Assembly (NCBI RefSeq): GCF_028607085.1
Contig: NZ_CP117411.1
Coordinates: 3,486,501 to 3,550,500 of the forward strand
Length of the DNA stretch: 64,000 nucleotides
Direction of reading: 5' to 3'
Source: Sphingomonas naphthae
GTDB lineage: Bacteria; Pseudomonadota; Alphaproteobacteria; Sphingomonadales; Sphingomonadaceae
Under the pieces are notes generated by a model. It did not search any database. It saw nothing but the letters and a program-made list of their open reading frames with translations, and was not told the origin of the DNA. Below, piece after piece: positions 54,037 to 63,230 of the stretch. Made by a program: the position numbers and the translations under genes. Positions within the stretch are counted from its first letter, which is position 1, and every line of letters begins with the position of its first letter.

Positions 54037-55254
54037 ATGATGGACCGCAGCGATATCCTCATCCTCGGTGGCGGGCTGGTCGGGCTGACGCTCGCCATCG
54101 CGCTCGACCGGCACGGCATCAGCACGATCGTGGTCGATCCGGCCGATCCGGCGACGGTGCTGGGCCAGGGCTTCGACGGGCGTGCCTCGGCGATTTCCAG
54201 CGCCTCCTACCGGATGTTCGAGGCGATCGGGGTGGCCGATCGACTGACTGGGCATGGCTGCCCGATCGGCGCGATCCGCGTGACCGACGGGCTCCAGCCC
54301 AAGGGCCTGATGTTCGAGCCCGACGCCGACGACGGAGCGCTGGGCATCATGTTCGAGAATCGCCGCCTGCGCACGGTGCTGCACGAATTGAGCGCCGAGG
54401 CGCCCAATATCACCATCCGCCGCACCACCGCGAAGCATGTGGTGCGCGACGAGGCCGGGGTCCGCGTCACGCTCGCCGATGGCGGCGAGGTCGGCGCGGC
54501 GCTGCTGGTGGGGGCCGAAGGGCGCCGCTCGCCGACGCGCGACGCGGCCGGCATCCGCACGGCGGCGTGGAAATACGACCATGTCGCGATCATCACCTCG
54601 CTCGGCCACGAGAAACCGCACGGCGGGATCGCGCACGAAATCTTCTACCCCGCAGGCCCCTTCGCGATCCTGCCGCTGATCGACGATGCCGAGGGGCATC
54701 GCTCGGCGCTGGTGTGGACGGTGAAGGCCGCCGACGCGCCCGCCATCCTCGGCCTGCCCGATCGCGCCTTTCTGGCCGAGGCGGAGGCGCGGATGGGCGG
54801 GCTGCTGGGGGCCTTGCGGATGGCCTCGGGCCGGTCGAGCTATCCGCTCGGTTTTCACCATGCCGCGCGGATCACCGATCGACGGCTGGCGCTGGTGGGG
54901 GACGCGGCGCACGGCATCCATCCGATCGCGGGGCAGGGCCTCAACCTCGGCCTGCGCGATGCCGCCGCGCTCACCGAAGTGCTGGCCGATGGCGCGCGGC
55001 TGGGGCTCGACCTCGGCGACGCGCAGTTGCTGGCGCGCTACGATCGCTGGCGCGCGGTGGACAGCTTCCTGGTCGCGGCGGTGACGGACAGTCTGACGCA
55101 TCTGTTCGGGATGCCGGGGCGCTTGCCGGCGGCGGTGCGGCGCTTCGGGCTGGGCGTGGTGCGCCGCGCGCCGCCGTTGAAGGCGGCGTTCATGGCCGAG
55201 GCGCGGGGCGAGAGCGGGGCGATGCCCAGGCTGCTGCGGGGTGAATTGGTTTAA
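54037..55254 (+). CDS. UbiH/UbiF family FAD-dependent monooxygenase
   Basis: The 405-residue flavoprotein has the FAD motif ILGGGLVGLTLAIAL, an internal GAEGRRSPTRDAAGI loop (GDG-equivalent region) and the second FAD motif RLALVGDAAHGIHPIAGQGLNLGLRDAAAL. This pattern fits ubiquinone ring hydroxylases (UbiH, UbiF, UbiL or UbiI). Which carbon it hydroxylates cannot be said from sequence alone. ATG 54037 or 54040 (MMDRSD) follows closely on a family A repeat. Confidence 0.9.
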   Translation: MMDRSDILILGGGLVGLTLAIALDRHGISTIVVDPADPATVLGQGFDGRASAISSASYRMFEAIGVADRLTGHGCPIGAIRVTDGLQPKGLMFEPDADDGALGIMFENRRLRTVLHELSAEAPNITIRRTTAKHVVRDEAGVRVTLADGGEVGAALLVGAEGRRSPTRDAAGIRTAAWKYDHVAIITSLGHEKPHGGIAHEIFYPAGPFAILPLIDDAEGHRSALVWTVKAADAPAILGLPDRAFLAEAEARMGGLLGALRMASGRSSYPLGFHHAARITDRRLALVGDAAHGIHPIAGQGLNLGLRDAAALTEVLADGARLGLDLGDAQLLARYDRWRAVDSFLVAAVTDSLTHLFGMPGRLPAAVRRFGLGVVRRAPPLKAAFMAEARGESGAMPRLLRGELV

Positions 55255-55264
55255 CCACCCCCAT

Positions 55265-55347
55265 CGTTCGTCCCGAGCGAAGTCGAGGGACGTGCCCCGA
55301 GCGATGCGTCCGGTCGCCCGTACCTCGACTACGCTCGGCACGAACGG
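55265..55347. repeat. Intergenic palindromic repeat, family A
   Basis: The arms CGTTCGTCCCGAGCGAAGTC and GACTACGCTCGGCACGAACG are inverted. It lies between the convergent UbiH-type and Lon-N genes. Confidence 0.8.
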
Positions 55348-55374
55348 GACCGGGTGTTACGGCCCCTGACGGCG

Positions 55375-55995
55375 CTATTGCAGCGTCGGGTCTTCCGCGT
55401 CGGGCGCCATGAAGCTCAGCAATTGCAGCAGCAGGTCGGCGCGGGCCGGCAGGCCCTCGGCTTCCAGCAGCGCCTGCTTGGCGGCGATGTCGAACGGGGC
55501 GACCTGGGCGATGCCGTTGACGAGGCCCTCGTCGTCGAGCCGCGCCACCTGATCCCAGTCGATCTCGTAGCCACGCGCGGCGGCCATGCGGCGGGCGTCG
55601 CGCTCGATCGCGGCGCGGATCACGGCGGCGAGCGGATCGGGCTCGTCTCCATCCTCCTCGAAGCCATCGGTGGAGGCCTCGATCTGGAGGAAGGCGGTCG
55701 GGCGATCGAGCAATTGCACCAGCCGGAAGCGGCTGACCCCCTCCAGCACCAGATTGTAGCGGCCGTCTTCCAGCGCCTGCACGTCGATGATCTTGCCGAT
55801 GCAGCCGATATCGTAGAGCCGATCGGGGTCGGCGGGGTCGCGTGGCTGGATCATGCCGATGCGCCGCTCGCGCACCAGCGAATCCTCGACCATGGCGCGA
55901 TAGCGCGGCTCGAAGATGTGGAGCGGCAGATAGGCGCGCGGCAGCAGCAGCGCGCCGCCGAGCGGGAACAGCGAGAGCCGGCGGATATCGGCCAT
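55375..55995 (-). CDS. Lon N-terminal (substrate-binding) domain protein
   Basis: The 206-residue protein is a free-standing Lon substrate-binding domain (PF02190 type), with RRLSLFPLGGALLLPRAYLPLHIFEPRYRAMVEDSL, IGCIGKIIDVQALEDGRYNLVLEGVSRFRL and an acidic middle segment. It lacks AAA+ and protease parts. Its ATG overlaps the stop of the CnoX gene upstream by one base (TGATG), so the two are co-transcribed, as in other alphaproteobacteria. Confidence 0.93.
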   Translation of the reverse strand: MADIRRLSLFPLGGALLLPRAYLPLHIFEPRYRAMVEDSLVRERRIGMIQPRDPADPDRLYDIGCIGKIIDVQALEDGRYNLVLEGVSRFRLVQLLDRPTAFLQIEASTDGFEEDGDEPDPLAAVIRAAIERDARRMAAARGYEIDWDQVARLDDEGLVNGIAQVAPFDIAAKQALLEAEGLPARADLLLQLLSFMAPDAEDPTLQ

Positions 55996-56921
55996 CAGCC
56001 GAACAGGATCGCCGACAGGCGGCGGCGGGTGCCGGCGACCCACGGATCCTCCAGCCCGATCGCCTCGAACAGCTTCAGAAGACGCTGGCGCGCGGCGCCC
56101 TCGTTCCACGCCCGGTCGCGCTGAATGCTGGCGAGCAGCACGTCGGCCGCCGCGTCGCGATCGCCGGCGGCGACATAGCCGCCCGCCAGTTCGTAGGCCG
56201 CCTCATGATCGTCGGGGTCGGCCGCGACCTTCGCGGCCAGCGGGGCGAGATCGTCGACCGGCGCCGCCTCGGCGGCGATGGCGACGGCGGCGCGCGCCTG
56301 GGCGATGGCCGCATCCTTGGCGGCCTCGGGCGGCAGCGAATCCAGCAGCGCGGCGGCTTCCTCGGTCGCGCCCAGCATCACCAGCGCGCGCGCCTGCCCG
56401 GCGGCGACATGCAGGTCGTCCGGCGCCATCTCGGCGATCTGGGTGAAGATGGAGAGCGCGCGCTCGGCATCGCCCGAGGCCAGCACCTCCTCGCCCATGG
56501 CGATCAGCGGGGCGATCTCCTGCTCCTGCCGGGTGGCGTCGCTCTCGATCGGCAGCTGCTTCAGCAGCTGGTCGAGTGTCTGGCTCAGCTGGCGCTCGGT
56601 GCGGGCCGACGTCAGGTCCGCGACGAGCTGGCCCTGAAACACGGCATAGACGGTGGGGATCGATTGCACGCGGAATTGCGCGGCGATCATCTTGTTCGCC
56701 TCGACGTCCACCTTGACCAGCTTCACGCCCTTCGAAGCATAATCGGCGGCGACCTTTTCGAGCACGGGGCCGAGCTGCTTGCAGGGGCCGCACCATTCCG
56801 CCCAGAAATCGAGGATGACGAGGCTCGTCATCGACGGCTCCATCACGTCGCGGCGGAATGCCTCGATCGCCTCGCGCTCGGCCGCACTCATTCCCAGCGT
56901 CGCCACGTCATTCTCCCTCAT
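55995..56921 (-). CDS. cnoX: Thioredoxin-TPR co-chaperone CnoX (YbbN)
   Basis: The 308-residue protein has an N-terminal thioredoxin fold with an intact WCGPC active site (FWAEWCGPCKQLGPVLEKVA) and a C-terminal TPR-like region (ALSIFTQIAEMAPDDLHVAAGQARALVMLG). CnoX hands oxidised unfolded proteins to GroEL/DnaK; E. coli CnoX lacks the second Cys, so this one may also be redox active. The start is ATG 56921, with a GTG at 56906 as alternative. It forms an operon with the Lon-N gene. Confidence 0.92.
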   Translation of the reverse strand: MRENDVATLGMSAAEREAIEAFRRDVMEPSMTSLVILDFWAEWCGPCKQLGPVLEKVAADYASKGVKLVKVDVEANKMIAAQFRVQSIPTVYAVFQGQLVADLTSARTERQLSQTLDQLLKQLPIESDATRQEQEIAPLIAMGEEVLASGDAERALSIFTQIAEMAPDDLHVAAGQARALVMLGATEEAAALLDSLPPEAAKDAAIAQARAAVAIAAEAAPVDDLAPLAAKVAADPDDHEAAYELAGGYVAAGDRDAAADVLLASIQRDRAWNEGAARQRLLKLFEAIGLEDPWVAGTRRRLSAILFG

Positions 56922-57052
56922 TGCGGTCGTTGCGCATATGGCCCTGCCCCTCGGATCGCCAAGTCAAAATCGGGGCTTGCGGAGCAGGAAACGCCCCGCT
57001 AATAGCGCCGCTCCCAAGCGGAGGGCAGGGCCTTTCGCTTCATGGCGCCAGA

Positions 57053-57127
57053 GCGGGCGTAGCTCAGGGGTAGAGCACAACCTTGCCAAGGTTGGGGTCG
57101 AGGGTTCGAATCCCTTCGCCCGCTCCA
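57053..57127 (+). tRNA. tRNA-Gly (anticodon GCC)
   Basis: The acceptor stem is GCGGGCG (57053) pairing with CGCCCGC (57117-57123), followed by T and the encoded CCA (57125-57127). The D-arm is AGCTCAGGGGTAGAGC, the anticodon loop TTGCCAA with GCC between CAACC/GGTTG, and the T-loop GGTTCGAATCCC. It reads GGC and GGU codons. Confidence 0.95.
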
Positions 57128-57576
57128 GTCGGCCGGACGGCCGGTGCAGACTATCGGACATCCTTGGAAAATCCGCAGCCGATGTCGTGCGTGCCCCGCA
57201 TGTGGGCATTGACATTGGCGCACGGGCGTGAAGCCATACTTTGGCGTCGGCGGATGTGGCCCATGGCTCTGCCGCCACGCCTGGCGCGGAATCCGCTCGA
57301 TCAGTCAGATCGATTTTCCTGACGACTCGGCGGACAAATCGGCGATTTGTCGCCTATCCCTTTGTTTTTACGACTCTTTAGAGGGCTTGGTGGTCCGATG
57401 CCATGTTGCGCCGCAACATGGCCCGTTAAAATCCTGTTGACCGCGACTCGAAAAGGGAGTCTGCATCGAATGTGTGGCAAAAGAGCCGAAATTTCGTCTC
57501 GATTGCTGCATTGCCACCAGAATGGATGTAAACGTCCGCCACGGTGACAGGGCATAAGCGCTTAGGGGGACAGGCG
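57128..57576 (+). promoter_or_regulatory. Cellulose operon leader with two palindromes
   Basis: This 449-bp gap holds no convincing gene. It contains GACAAATC/GATTTGTC (57333-57340 / 57344-57351, 3-bp spacer) and an 11-1-11 perfect palindrome (57400-57422; half-site GCCATGTTGCG). They lie about 155-245 bp upstream of the first cellulose gene. A lower-GC stretch (57350-57400, 57425-57530) between and after them is a likely promoter area. Either could be an operator for a regulator, or an RNA hairpin; I cannot tell which. Confidence 0.5.
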
Positions 57577-58038
57577 TTGAGGAACGACTCCCGGAATCTG
57601 CTCGCGAAGCTGGACCGGAGCGACTTTCAGTACCGGAGCTTCTGGGACGAGCGGCAGGCGCGTGACGAGGGCCATTATGGTTGGCCCTTGCTCGATATCG
57701 TCTATCAGGCCGCCGTCGGAGAACGCCGGGCTCAGGCTGCCGCGCAGGAAGCGGCGGCCCGGCAGGCGGCTGCGGCCGCTGCTGCCGCCGCCGCGCGTCC
57801 ACCGATCGCGCCCTTCGCCTCGGCCCACGGCTACGCCTCGCCGCCCGCCCATCCGCATGCCGCGTCCCCCGCGCCTGTCGAGGCGCAGGGCGATGCCGGC
57901 CTGTTCGGCCGCTATGCCCCGCCCCGCCCGGTTCCGCCGATGACGCCGCCCCCGGCGCCCGCGCCGGCCCCCGCGGCATCCCCCGCCGCGACGCAGGATC
58001 TGTCGTCGCTGCTCCAGAGCTATTCGGGCAAGCGCTGA
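57577..58038 (+). CDS. Pro/Ala-rich cellulose-operon accessory protein (BcsR/BcsP-like)
   Basis: The 153-residue protein has an ordered N terminus (residues 1-50, NLLAKLDRSDFQYRSFWDERQ and GHYGWPLLDIVYQA), then an Ala run and a Pro-rich linker, and a short conserved C-tail (TQDLSSLLQSYSGKR). The WPLL segment and position before bcsQ resemble BcsR or BcsP, small proteins that tune the cellulose synthase complex. The TTG start at 57577 has AGGGGGA 6 bp upstream; a GTG at 57544 would add 11 residues. Family assignment is moderate. Confidence 0.7.
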   Translation: MRNDSRNLLAKLDRSDFQYRSFWDERQARDEGHYGWPLLDIVYQAAVGERRAQAAAQEAAARQAAAAAAAAAARPPIAPFASAHGYASPPAHPHAASPAPVEAQGDAGLFGRYAPPRPVPPMTPPPAPAPAPAASPAATQDLSSLLQSYSGKR

Positions 58039-58039
58039 A

Positions 58040-58810
58040 ATGCCGCTTCTGATCCTTCATTCTCCCAAGGGCGGCGTCGGCACGACGACGCTGGCGGCCA
58101 ATCTCGCGGCGTGGATCGCGCGGAGCGGCCGGCAGGTGCTCGCGGTGGATTTCTCGCCGTTCGACAATCTCGCGCTGCATCTGCGCCGCGAGGCGCCGAC
58201 CGCGCCGCCGGCCGAGCATCGCGCCTGGTCCGGTGAAGAGGGTGTCGACGCGCCCGCCGCGCCGCGCCGCGCCGAAGTGGCGCTCGCCCAGCGTGCCGAG
58301 GGCTATGGCACCGAACAGCTCATCCAGGAGATCGAGCGCGCGCTGGCGGGCGATCCCGCCAAGCAGCCGCTGGTTATCGCGGACATTCCTTCGGGCGATC
58401 AGGCGGTGGTCGATCGCCTCGCCGGGCGCGCCTTCATCCATCTGTGCGTGCTGGCGGCGGACGCCGGTTCGGCCGCGCTGCTGCCGATGCTGATGAACGA
58501 GCCGCCGGTCTCGGCGACCGCGCCGCGCCTGCATTATGTGCTCAACCGGATGGACGACCGCCGCGCCGTCGCCGCCCAGTTCGAGCGGCTGCTGCGCTCG
58601 GCGGCGGGCGACGATCTGGTCGCGGTGATCCGCGCCGACGAGGCGGTCAACGAGGCGCTCGCCGCGCTGACGCCGGTGTTCGATTACGCCCCGGCCTCGG
58701 TCGCGGCGGCGGATATCGCGGCGCTGGCCGATCGGGTCGCCGCCTCGCTCGAGACGCGCGAACCCGCCCCGGCGCCCGCCCCGCAACAACCGCAGGAAGT
58801 GACGGCCTGA
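58040..58810 (+). CDS. bcsQ: Cellulose biosynthesis MinD-like ATPase BcsQ
   Basis: The 256-residue SIMIBI ATPase begins MPLLILHSPKGGVGTTTLAANLAAW; the Lys of the deviant Walker A (KGGVGTTT, Thr rather than Lys before TT) matches BcsQ/YhjQ, which help place or assemble cellulose synthase, often with BcsR. It starts right after the previous stop and is followed 2 bp later by the synthase gene. The C-terminal tail is Pro-rich. ATPase activity is not certain because the Walker A Lys is replaced. Confidence 0.88.
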   Translation: MPLLILHSPKGGVGTTTLAANLAAWIARSGRQVLAVDFSPFDNLALHLRREAPTAPPAEHRAWSGEEGVDAPAAPRRAEVALAQRAEGYGTEQLIQEIERALAGDPAKQPLVIADIPSGDQAVVDRLAGRAFIHLCVLAADAGSAALLPMLMNEPPVSATAPRLHYVLNRMDDRRAVAAQFERLLRSAAGDDLVAVIRADEAVNEALAALTPVFDYAPASVAAADIAALADRVAASLETREPAPAPAPQQPQEVTA

Positions 58811-58811
58811 G

Positions 58812-61800
58812 ATGACCGGAGCAGCCGTCAACGGGAAGATGCAGCGCGGACTCTATCTGCTGGCGGTGATCGTCGTCGGCCTGATCGTGGCCGGCGCGGC
58901 CGTGTTCGTGGTGGCGGTGCCGCTCGACCTGTGGGAGCAATGGGCCTTCGGTCTGGTGGTGATCCTGGCCTCGCTGGTCGTGGGGCGGTGGAAATCGCGC
59001 CAGGCGACGGTGATGATCTTCGCCCTCTCCTTCCTGGCCTCGACGCGCTATCTCTACTGGCGCACGACGCAGACGCTGGAATTCGACAGCCTGTTCGGCA
59101 TGCTGCTCGGCATCGGGCTCTATCTCGCCGAATTCTACGCCTACGTCATCCTGCTGCTGGGCTTCCTCCAGACCGGCTGGCCGCTCAAGCGCACCGTGGT
59201 GGAGCTGGAGGGCGCGGACGAGGATCTGCCGATCGTCGACGTGTTCATCCCGACCTACAACGAGAGCCTCGCGATCGTGCGCGAGACGGTGTTCGCGGCG
59301 ATGGCGATGGATTATCCGGCCGATCGCTTCGCGGTCTATATCCTCGATGACGGGCGGCGTGAGGAATTCCGCGATTTCGCTACCGCCGTCGGCTGCGGCT
59401 ATATCACCCGTGACAACAACCTGCACGCCAAGGCCGGCAACCTCAACGAGGCGATGAAGAAGACGAGCGGCGAACTGCTCTGCATCTTCGACGCGGACCA
59501 TATCCCGACGCGCGCCTTCCTCCAGCTCACCGTCGGCTGGTTCCAGCGCGACAACAAACTGGGCCTGCTCCAGACGCCGCACCATTTCTACTCGCCCGAG
59601 CCCGCCCAGCGGAATCTGGTGATGGTCGAGGATCTGCCGAGCGAGGGCGACCTGTTCTACGGATCGGTCCAGTCGGGCAACGACCTGTGGAACGCGACCT
59701 TCTTCTGCGGATCGTGCGCCATCCTGAAGCGTGACGCGCTGATGGAAGTGGGCGGCTTCGCGGGCGAGACCGTGACCGAGGACGCGCACACCGCGCTCAA
59801 GATCCAGCGCAAGGGCTGGTCGTCGGGCTATATCAACGTCCGCCTCGCCGCCGGCCTCGCCACCGAACGGCTGGCGCTGCACATCGGCCAGCGCGCGCGC
59901 TGGGCGCGCGGCATGACGCAGATCCTGCGGATCGACAATCCGATGCTGGGGCGCGGCCTGCATTTCGGCCAGCGGCTTTGCTACCTCAACGCGATGCTGC
60001 ACTTCCAGTATCCGCTGCCGCGCATCGTGTTCCTCACGTCGCCGCTCTGCTACCTGCTGTTCGGCTACAACGTGATCCACGCGCCCGCGTCGCTGATCTT
60101 CGCCTACGCCGTGCCGCACCTCATCAATTCGTCGCGCGCCTCGACCCGCGTGCAGGCCGGCGAACGCCGCCTGTTCTGGTCGGAAATCTACGAGACGATC
60201 CTCTGCTTCCATCTGGTCAAGCCCACGGTGCTGACCCTGTTCAACCCGCGCAAGGGCAAGTTCAACGTGACGGACAAGGGCGGCCTGCTCGACAAGGGCT
60301 ATTTCGACTTCACCAGCGTGAAGCCGCACGTTTTCACCGCCTGCCTGCTCGCGCTCGGCCTGTTCATCGGCGTGGTGAAGCTGCTGATGCCGGCTACCTA
60401 CGGCAACCAGTTCGGCACGCTCCTGCTCAACACCGCCTGGACCCTGTTCAGCCTGATGATCCTGACGGCCGCGATCGCGGTGGCGCGGGAATCGCGGCAG
60501 GTACGCCAGTCGGTGCGGATCGATACCGTACTGCCGGTGACGGTCTATTTCGCCGACGGCCATGTCGTCGACGCGCACACCACCAACGCCTCGCTCGGCG
60601 GCCTCGCGATCGATTTCGATCCGGGCATCCCGCTCGAGGGGCGCGAGATCACCGATGTGGTGATGGAGACGACGACCGGCCGCGCTGCCCTACCCGTGGA
60701 GATGATCGCAATGCAGGCCCACAGCGCGCGGGTGAGCTTCAACGATCTCAATCCCGCGCAGGCGCGCGCGCTCAACAATGTCGTGATGGGCCGCGCGGAT
60801 GCGTGGCAGCCCGACAGGGACGAGGTCGTCAATCGCCCGCGCGGCGGCCTGACGCCGGCGCTGGACGTGTTCCGCGCCGCCGGCTCGGCCATCTTCCAGT
60901 CGCGCGGCCCGCGCCGCCGCCGGATGCGCCTGCGCGACAGCGTCGCCGCGCTGCTGATGCTGTTCATGGGGCTGGCGGCGCTGCTGCCGACCGACGCGGC
61001 GCGGGCGCAAAGCTCGTCGCAGAACCTCCAGGGCGCCGCCCCCGGCGCGGGCGAAGGCGCGCGCGGTGTCACGACCGATTACAGCAAGGTCGCCGTCGGC
61101 ATGACGCGCGACATCCGCGCCTCGTTCAAGGATTTCGGCATCGAGGGCCCGGTGCGCCTCGCCACGGTGCGCGGCGAAGTCGGCATCCCCTTCGGCATGC
61201 GCCGCGACGAGGTCGCGGTGAAGGCGCAGCTGACGATCAATTTCGCTTACTCGCCGGTGCTGATCGAACAGCTCAGCCGCATGGTGATCCTCATCAATGG
61301 CGAGGTCGTCCAGTCGATCCCGCTGCTGCACGCCACCGCCAACAATCTGACGGTGACGATGCCGGTCGATCCGGCGCTGATCGTGCCGGGTGACAATCGC
61401 CTCAACCTGCGCTTCCTGGCCCATTACAAGTGGGATTGCGAAGACCCGCTGCACAGCTCGCTGTGGGCCAATGTATCGAACACGCGCTCCTTCCTGGACG
61501 TGACGATGCAGCGCCTGCCGACAAGGCCGGACCTCGGCCAGCTGCCGCTGCCCTTCTTCGATCGCCTGTCGGCCGCGCGCCTCGTCCTGCCGTTCGTGTT
61601 CGCCGGCAACCCGGACGAGGGCACGCTGGAGGCCGCCGGCTCGGTCGCCTCCTATTTCGGCATGCTCGCCAGCTATCGCGGCGCGACCTTCACCCCGGTC
61701 ATCGGCGAAATCCCGATGGGCAATGCGGTGGTGTTCATGGCGCCGGGGCAGCAGCTGCCGGGCATGCCGCCGATCCGCGCTTCGGGCTCGGGCCTCGCGT

Positions 61801-63230
61801 TGATCCCCAACCCGCGCGATCCGCTGTCGATGCTGCTGGTCGTGATCGGCAACAATGCCGCGCAGCTGAAGGCCGCCGCCGCCGCGCTGTCGGTCGGCTC
61901 GAAGGCCTTCGGCGGGCAGGCCGTTTCGGTCTCCAACACGCAAATTCCGACGCGCGAAGCCTATGACGCGCCCCGCTGGCTTAACACAAAACGCGTGGTT
62001 CGCCTCGGCGAGTTCACCGATCCGCAAGTGTTGCAGGGTTCTGGCCTGCCGCCGGGCGCGCTCTCCTCCACCTTCCGCGTCGCCCCCGACCTGTTCTTCT
62101 GGCCGCGCGGTGGCGCCAAGCTGACGACGCGCTACCGCTATCCGACGGCGGCGTGGCTCGATCGCGGCATCTCGCGGCTCGATCTGTCGCTCAACGGCCA
62201 ATATCTCCAGACCTTCCCGCTGGAGGGGACGACCTGGGTCGATCGCATGACGGGCAAGACCGAGCAGGTCTCGTCGCGCCTGTCCGAACGCTCGGCCGAA
62301 CTGCCGACCTACGCCTTGTTTGGCCAGAACCGGCTGACCTTCTTCTACGATCTCCAGCTGGCCGACAAACGGCAGTGCCAGGGCACGATCCCGACCGACG
62401 TGCGCGTCTCGGTCGACCCGGACAGCACGATCGACGCGACGGGTGCCTGGCATTATGCCCGCCTGCCCAACCTCGCTTACTTCGCCAGCGCCGGCTTCCC
62501 CTTCACTCGGAAGGCCGATCTGACCGATACGGTGGTCGTCCTTTCGCCGCAGGCGGGCCTGCCGGGGATCGAGGCCTATCTGGCGCTGATGGGCCGCTTC
62601 GGCGATTCCACCGGCGCGCCGGTCACGGGGGTCAGCGTCGTCCGCGCGGCCGACGAGGAGCGGCTGCGCGACAAGGATATCCTGCTGATCGGCACGGTCG
62701 GCGATATCGCCACCGCGCCGCTGTTCGAGAAGAGCCAGCTGATGGTGCAGGAGGGGAACATCCGCGTCCGCTCCGCCTCGATGATCGACCGGCTGTTCGG
62801 CTTCCTGTCCTCGACCCCGCATGACGAGGTGCAGACGGTCAACCAGTTCCTCGTCACCGGCCAGTCGGTGACGGGCTATGTCAGCTTCCGCTCGCCTTTC
62901 ACCAGCAGCCGCACCGTGGTGGCGGTGGTGGGCCAGACGGCGGCCGATCTGCCGCCGCTGGTCTATTCGCTGAAAGACCCCAAGGTTAACGCGCAGGTGC
63001 AGGGCGACTTCTCGGTCCGCTCGCCGGACGGCATGACCAGCTTCAACGTGACGCCGGGTTACTGGGTCGGCAATCTGCCCGTGCTGGTCCAGACTGGATT
63101 CTGGTTCAGCCGCCATCCGTTCCTGCTGGGCGTGCTGGCGGTCATCATCGCGCTGCTGATCTCGGTGCCGGTCTACTTCTACCTGAAGTCGGTCGAGCGG
63201 AAGCGCCTGTCGCGGAACGAGGAGGGTTGA
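58812..63230 (+). CDS. bcsAB: Fused cellulose synthase BcsA-BcsB
   Basis: This 1472-residue polypeptide combines the catalytic subunit and the periplasmic guide subunit. The BcsA part has N-terminal spans, the GT2 domain with DDG (179-181), DAD (227-229), TED (322-324) and QRARW (360-364), the gating loop FNVTDKGG, more spans, and a c-di-GMP-binding PilZ domain (RQVRQSVR ... NASLGG near 565-600). A new membrane segment near 705-735 opens the BcsB part, which ends with a C-terminal anchor. Elsewhere bcsA and bcsB are usually separate genes; fusions are known in Komagataeibacter. Allosteric activation by c-di-GMP is expected. Confidence 0.93.
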   Translation: MTGAAVNGKMQRGLYLLAVIVVGLIVAGAAVFVVAVPLDLWEQWAFGLVVILASLVVGRWKSRQATVMIFALSFLASTRYLYWRTTQTLEFDSLFGMLLGIGLYLAEFYAYVILLLGFLQTGWPLKRTVVELEGADEDLPIVDVFIPTYNESLAIVRETVFAAMAMDYPADRFAVYILDDGRREEFRDFATAVGCGYITRDNNLHAKAGNLNEAMKKTSGELLCIFDADHIPTRAFLQLTVGWFQRDNKLGLLQTPHHFYSPEPAQRNLVMVEDLPSEGDLFYGSVQSGNDLWNATFFCGSCAILKRDALMEVGGFAGETVTEDAHTALKIQRKGWSSGYINVRLAAGLATERLALHIGQRARWARGMTQILRIDNPMLGRGLHFGQRLCYLNAMLHFQYPLPRIVFLTSPLCYLLFGYNVIHAPASLIFAYAVPHLINSSRASTRVQAGERRLFWSEIYETILCFHLVKPTVLTLFNPRKGKFNVTDKGGLLDKGYFDFTSVKPHVFTACLLALGLFIGVVKLLMPATYGNQFGTLLLNTAWTLFSLMILTAAIAVARESRQVRQSVRIDTVLPVTVYFADGHVVDAHTTNASLGGLAIDFDPGIPLEGREITDVVMETTTGRAALPVEMIAMQAHSARVSFNDLNPAQARALNNVVMGRADAWQPDRDEVVNRPRGGLTPALDVFRAAGSAIFQSRGPRRRRMRLRDSVAALLMLFMGLAALLPTDAARAQSSSQNLQGAAPGAGEGARGVTTDYSKVAVGMTRDIRASFKDFGIEGPVRLATVRGEVGIPFGMRRDEVAVKAQLTINFAYSPVLIEQLSRMVILINGEVVQSIPLLHATANNLTVTMPVDPALIVPGDNRLNLRFLAHYKWDCEDPLHSSLWANVSNTRSFLDVTMQRLPTRPDLGQLPLPFFDRLSAARLVLPFVFAGNPDEGTLEAAGSVASYFGMLASYRGATFTPVIGEIPMGNAVVFMAPGQQLPGMPPIRASGSGLALIPNPRDPLSMLLVVIGNNAAQLKAAAAALSVGSKAFGGQAVSVSNTQIPTREAYDAPRWLNTKRVVRLGEFTDPQVLQGSGLPPGALSSTFRVAPDLFFWPRGGAKLTTRYRYPTAAWLDRGISRLDLSLNGQYLQTFPLEGTTWVDRMTGKTEQVSSRLSERSAELPTYALFGQNRLTFFYDLQLADKRQCQGTIPTDVRVSVDPDSTIDATGAWHYARLPNLAYFASAGFPFTRKADLTDTVVVLSPQAGLPGIEAYLALMGRFGDSTGAPVTGVSVVRAADEERLRDKDILLIGTVGDIATAPLFEKSQLMVQEGNIRVRSASMIDRLFGFLSSTPHDEVQTVNQFLVTGQSVTGYVSFRSPFTSSRTVVAVVGQTAADLPPLVYSLKDPKVNAQVQGDFSVRSPDGMTSFNVTPGYWVGNLPVLVQTGFWFSRHPFLLGVLAVIIALLISVPVYFYLKSVERKRLSRNEEG

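Noticed and set aside
57401-57421. The 23-bp palindrome as an intrinsic terminator for the tRNA gene
   Set aside because: There is no T-tract after the stem and it lies about 275 bp past the tRNA.
57301-57555. An 84-codon minus-strand frame in the tRNA-bcs gap
   Set aside because: It has no start with ribosome site, no family signature and overlaps both palindromes; a noncoding leader is a better reading.
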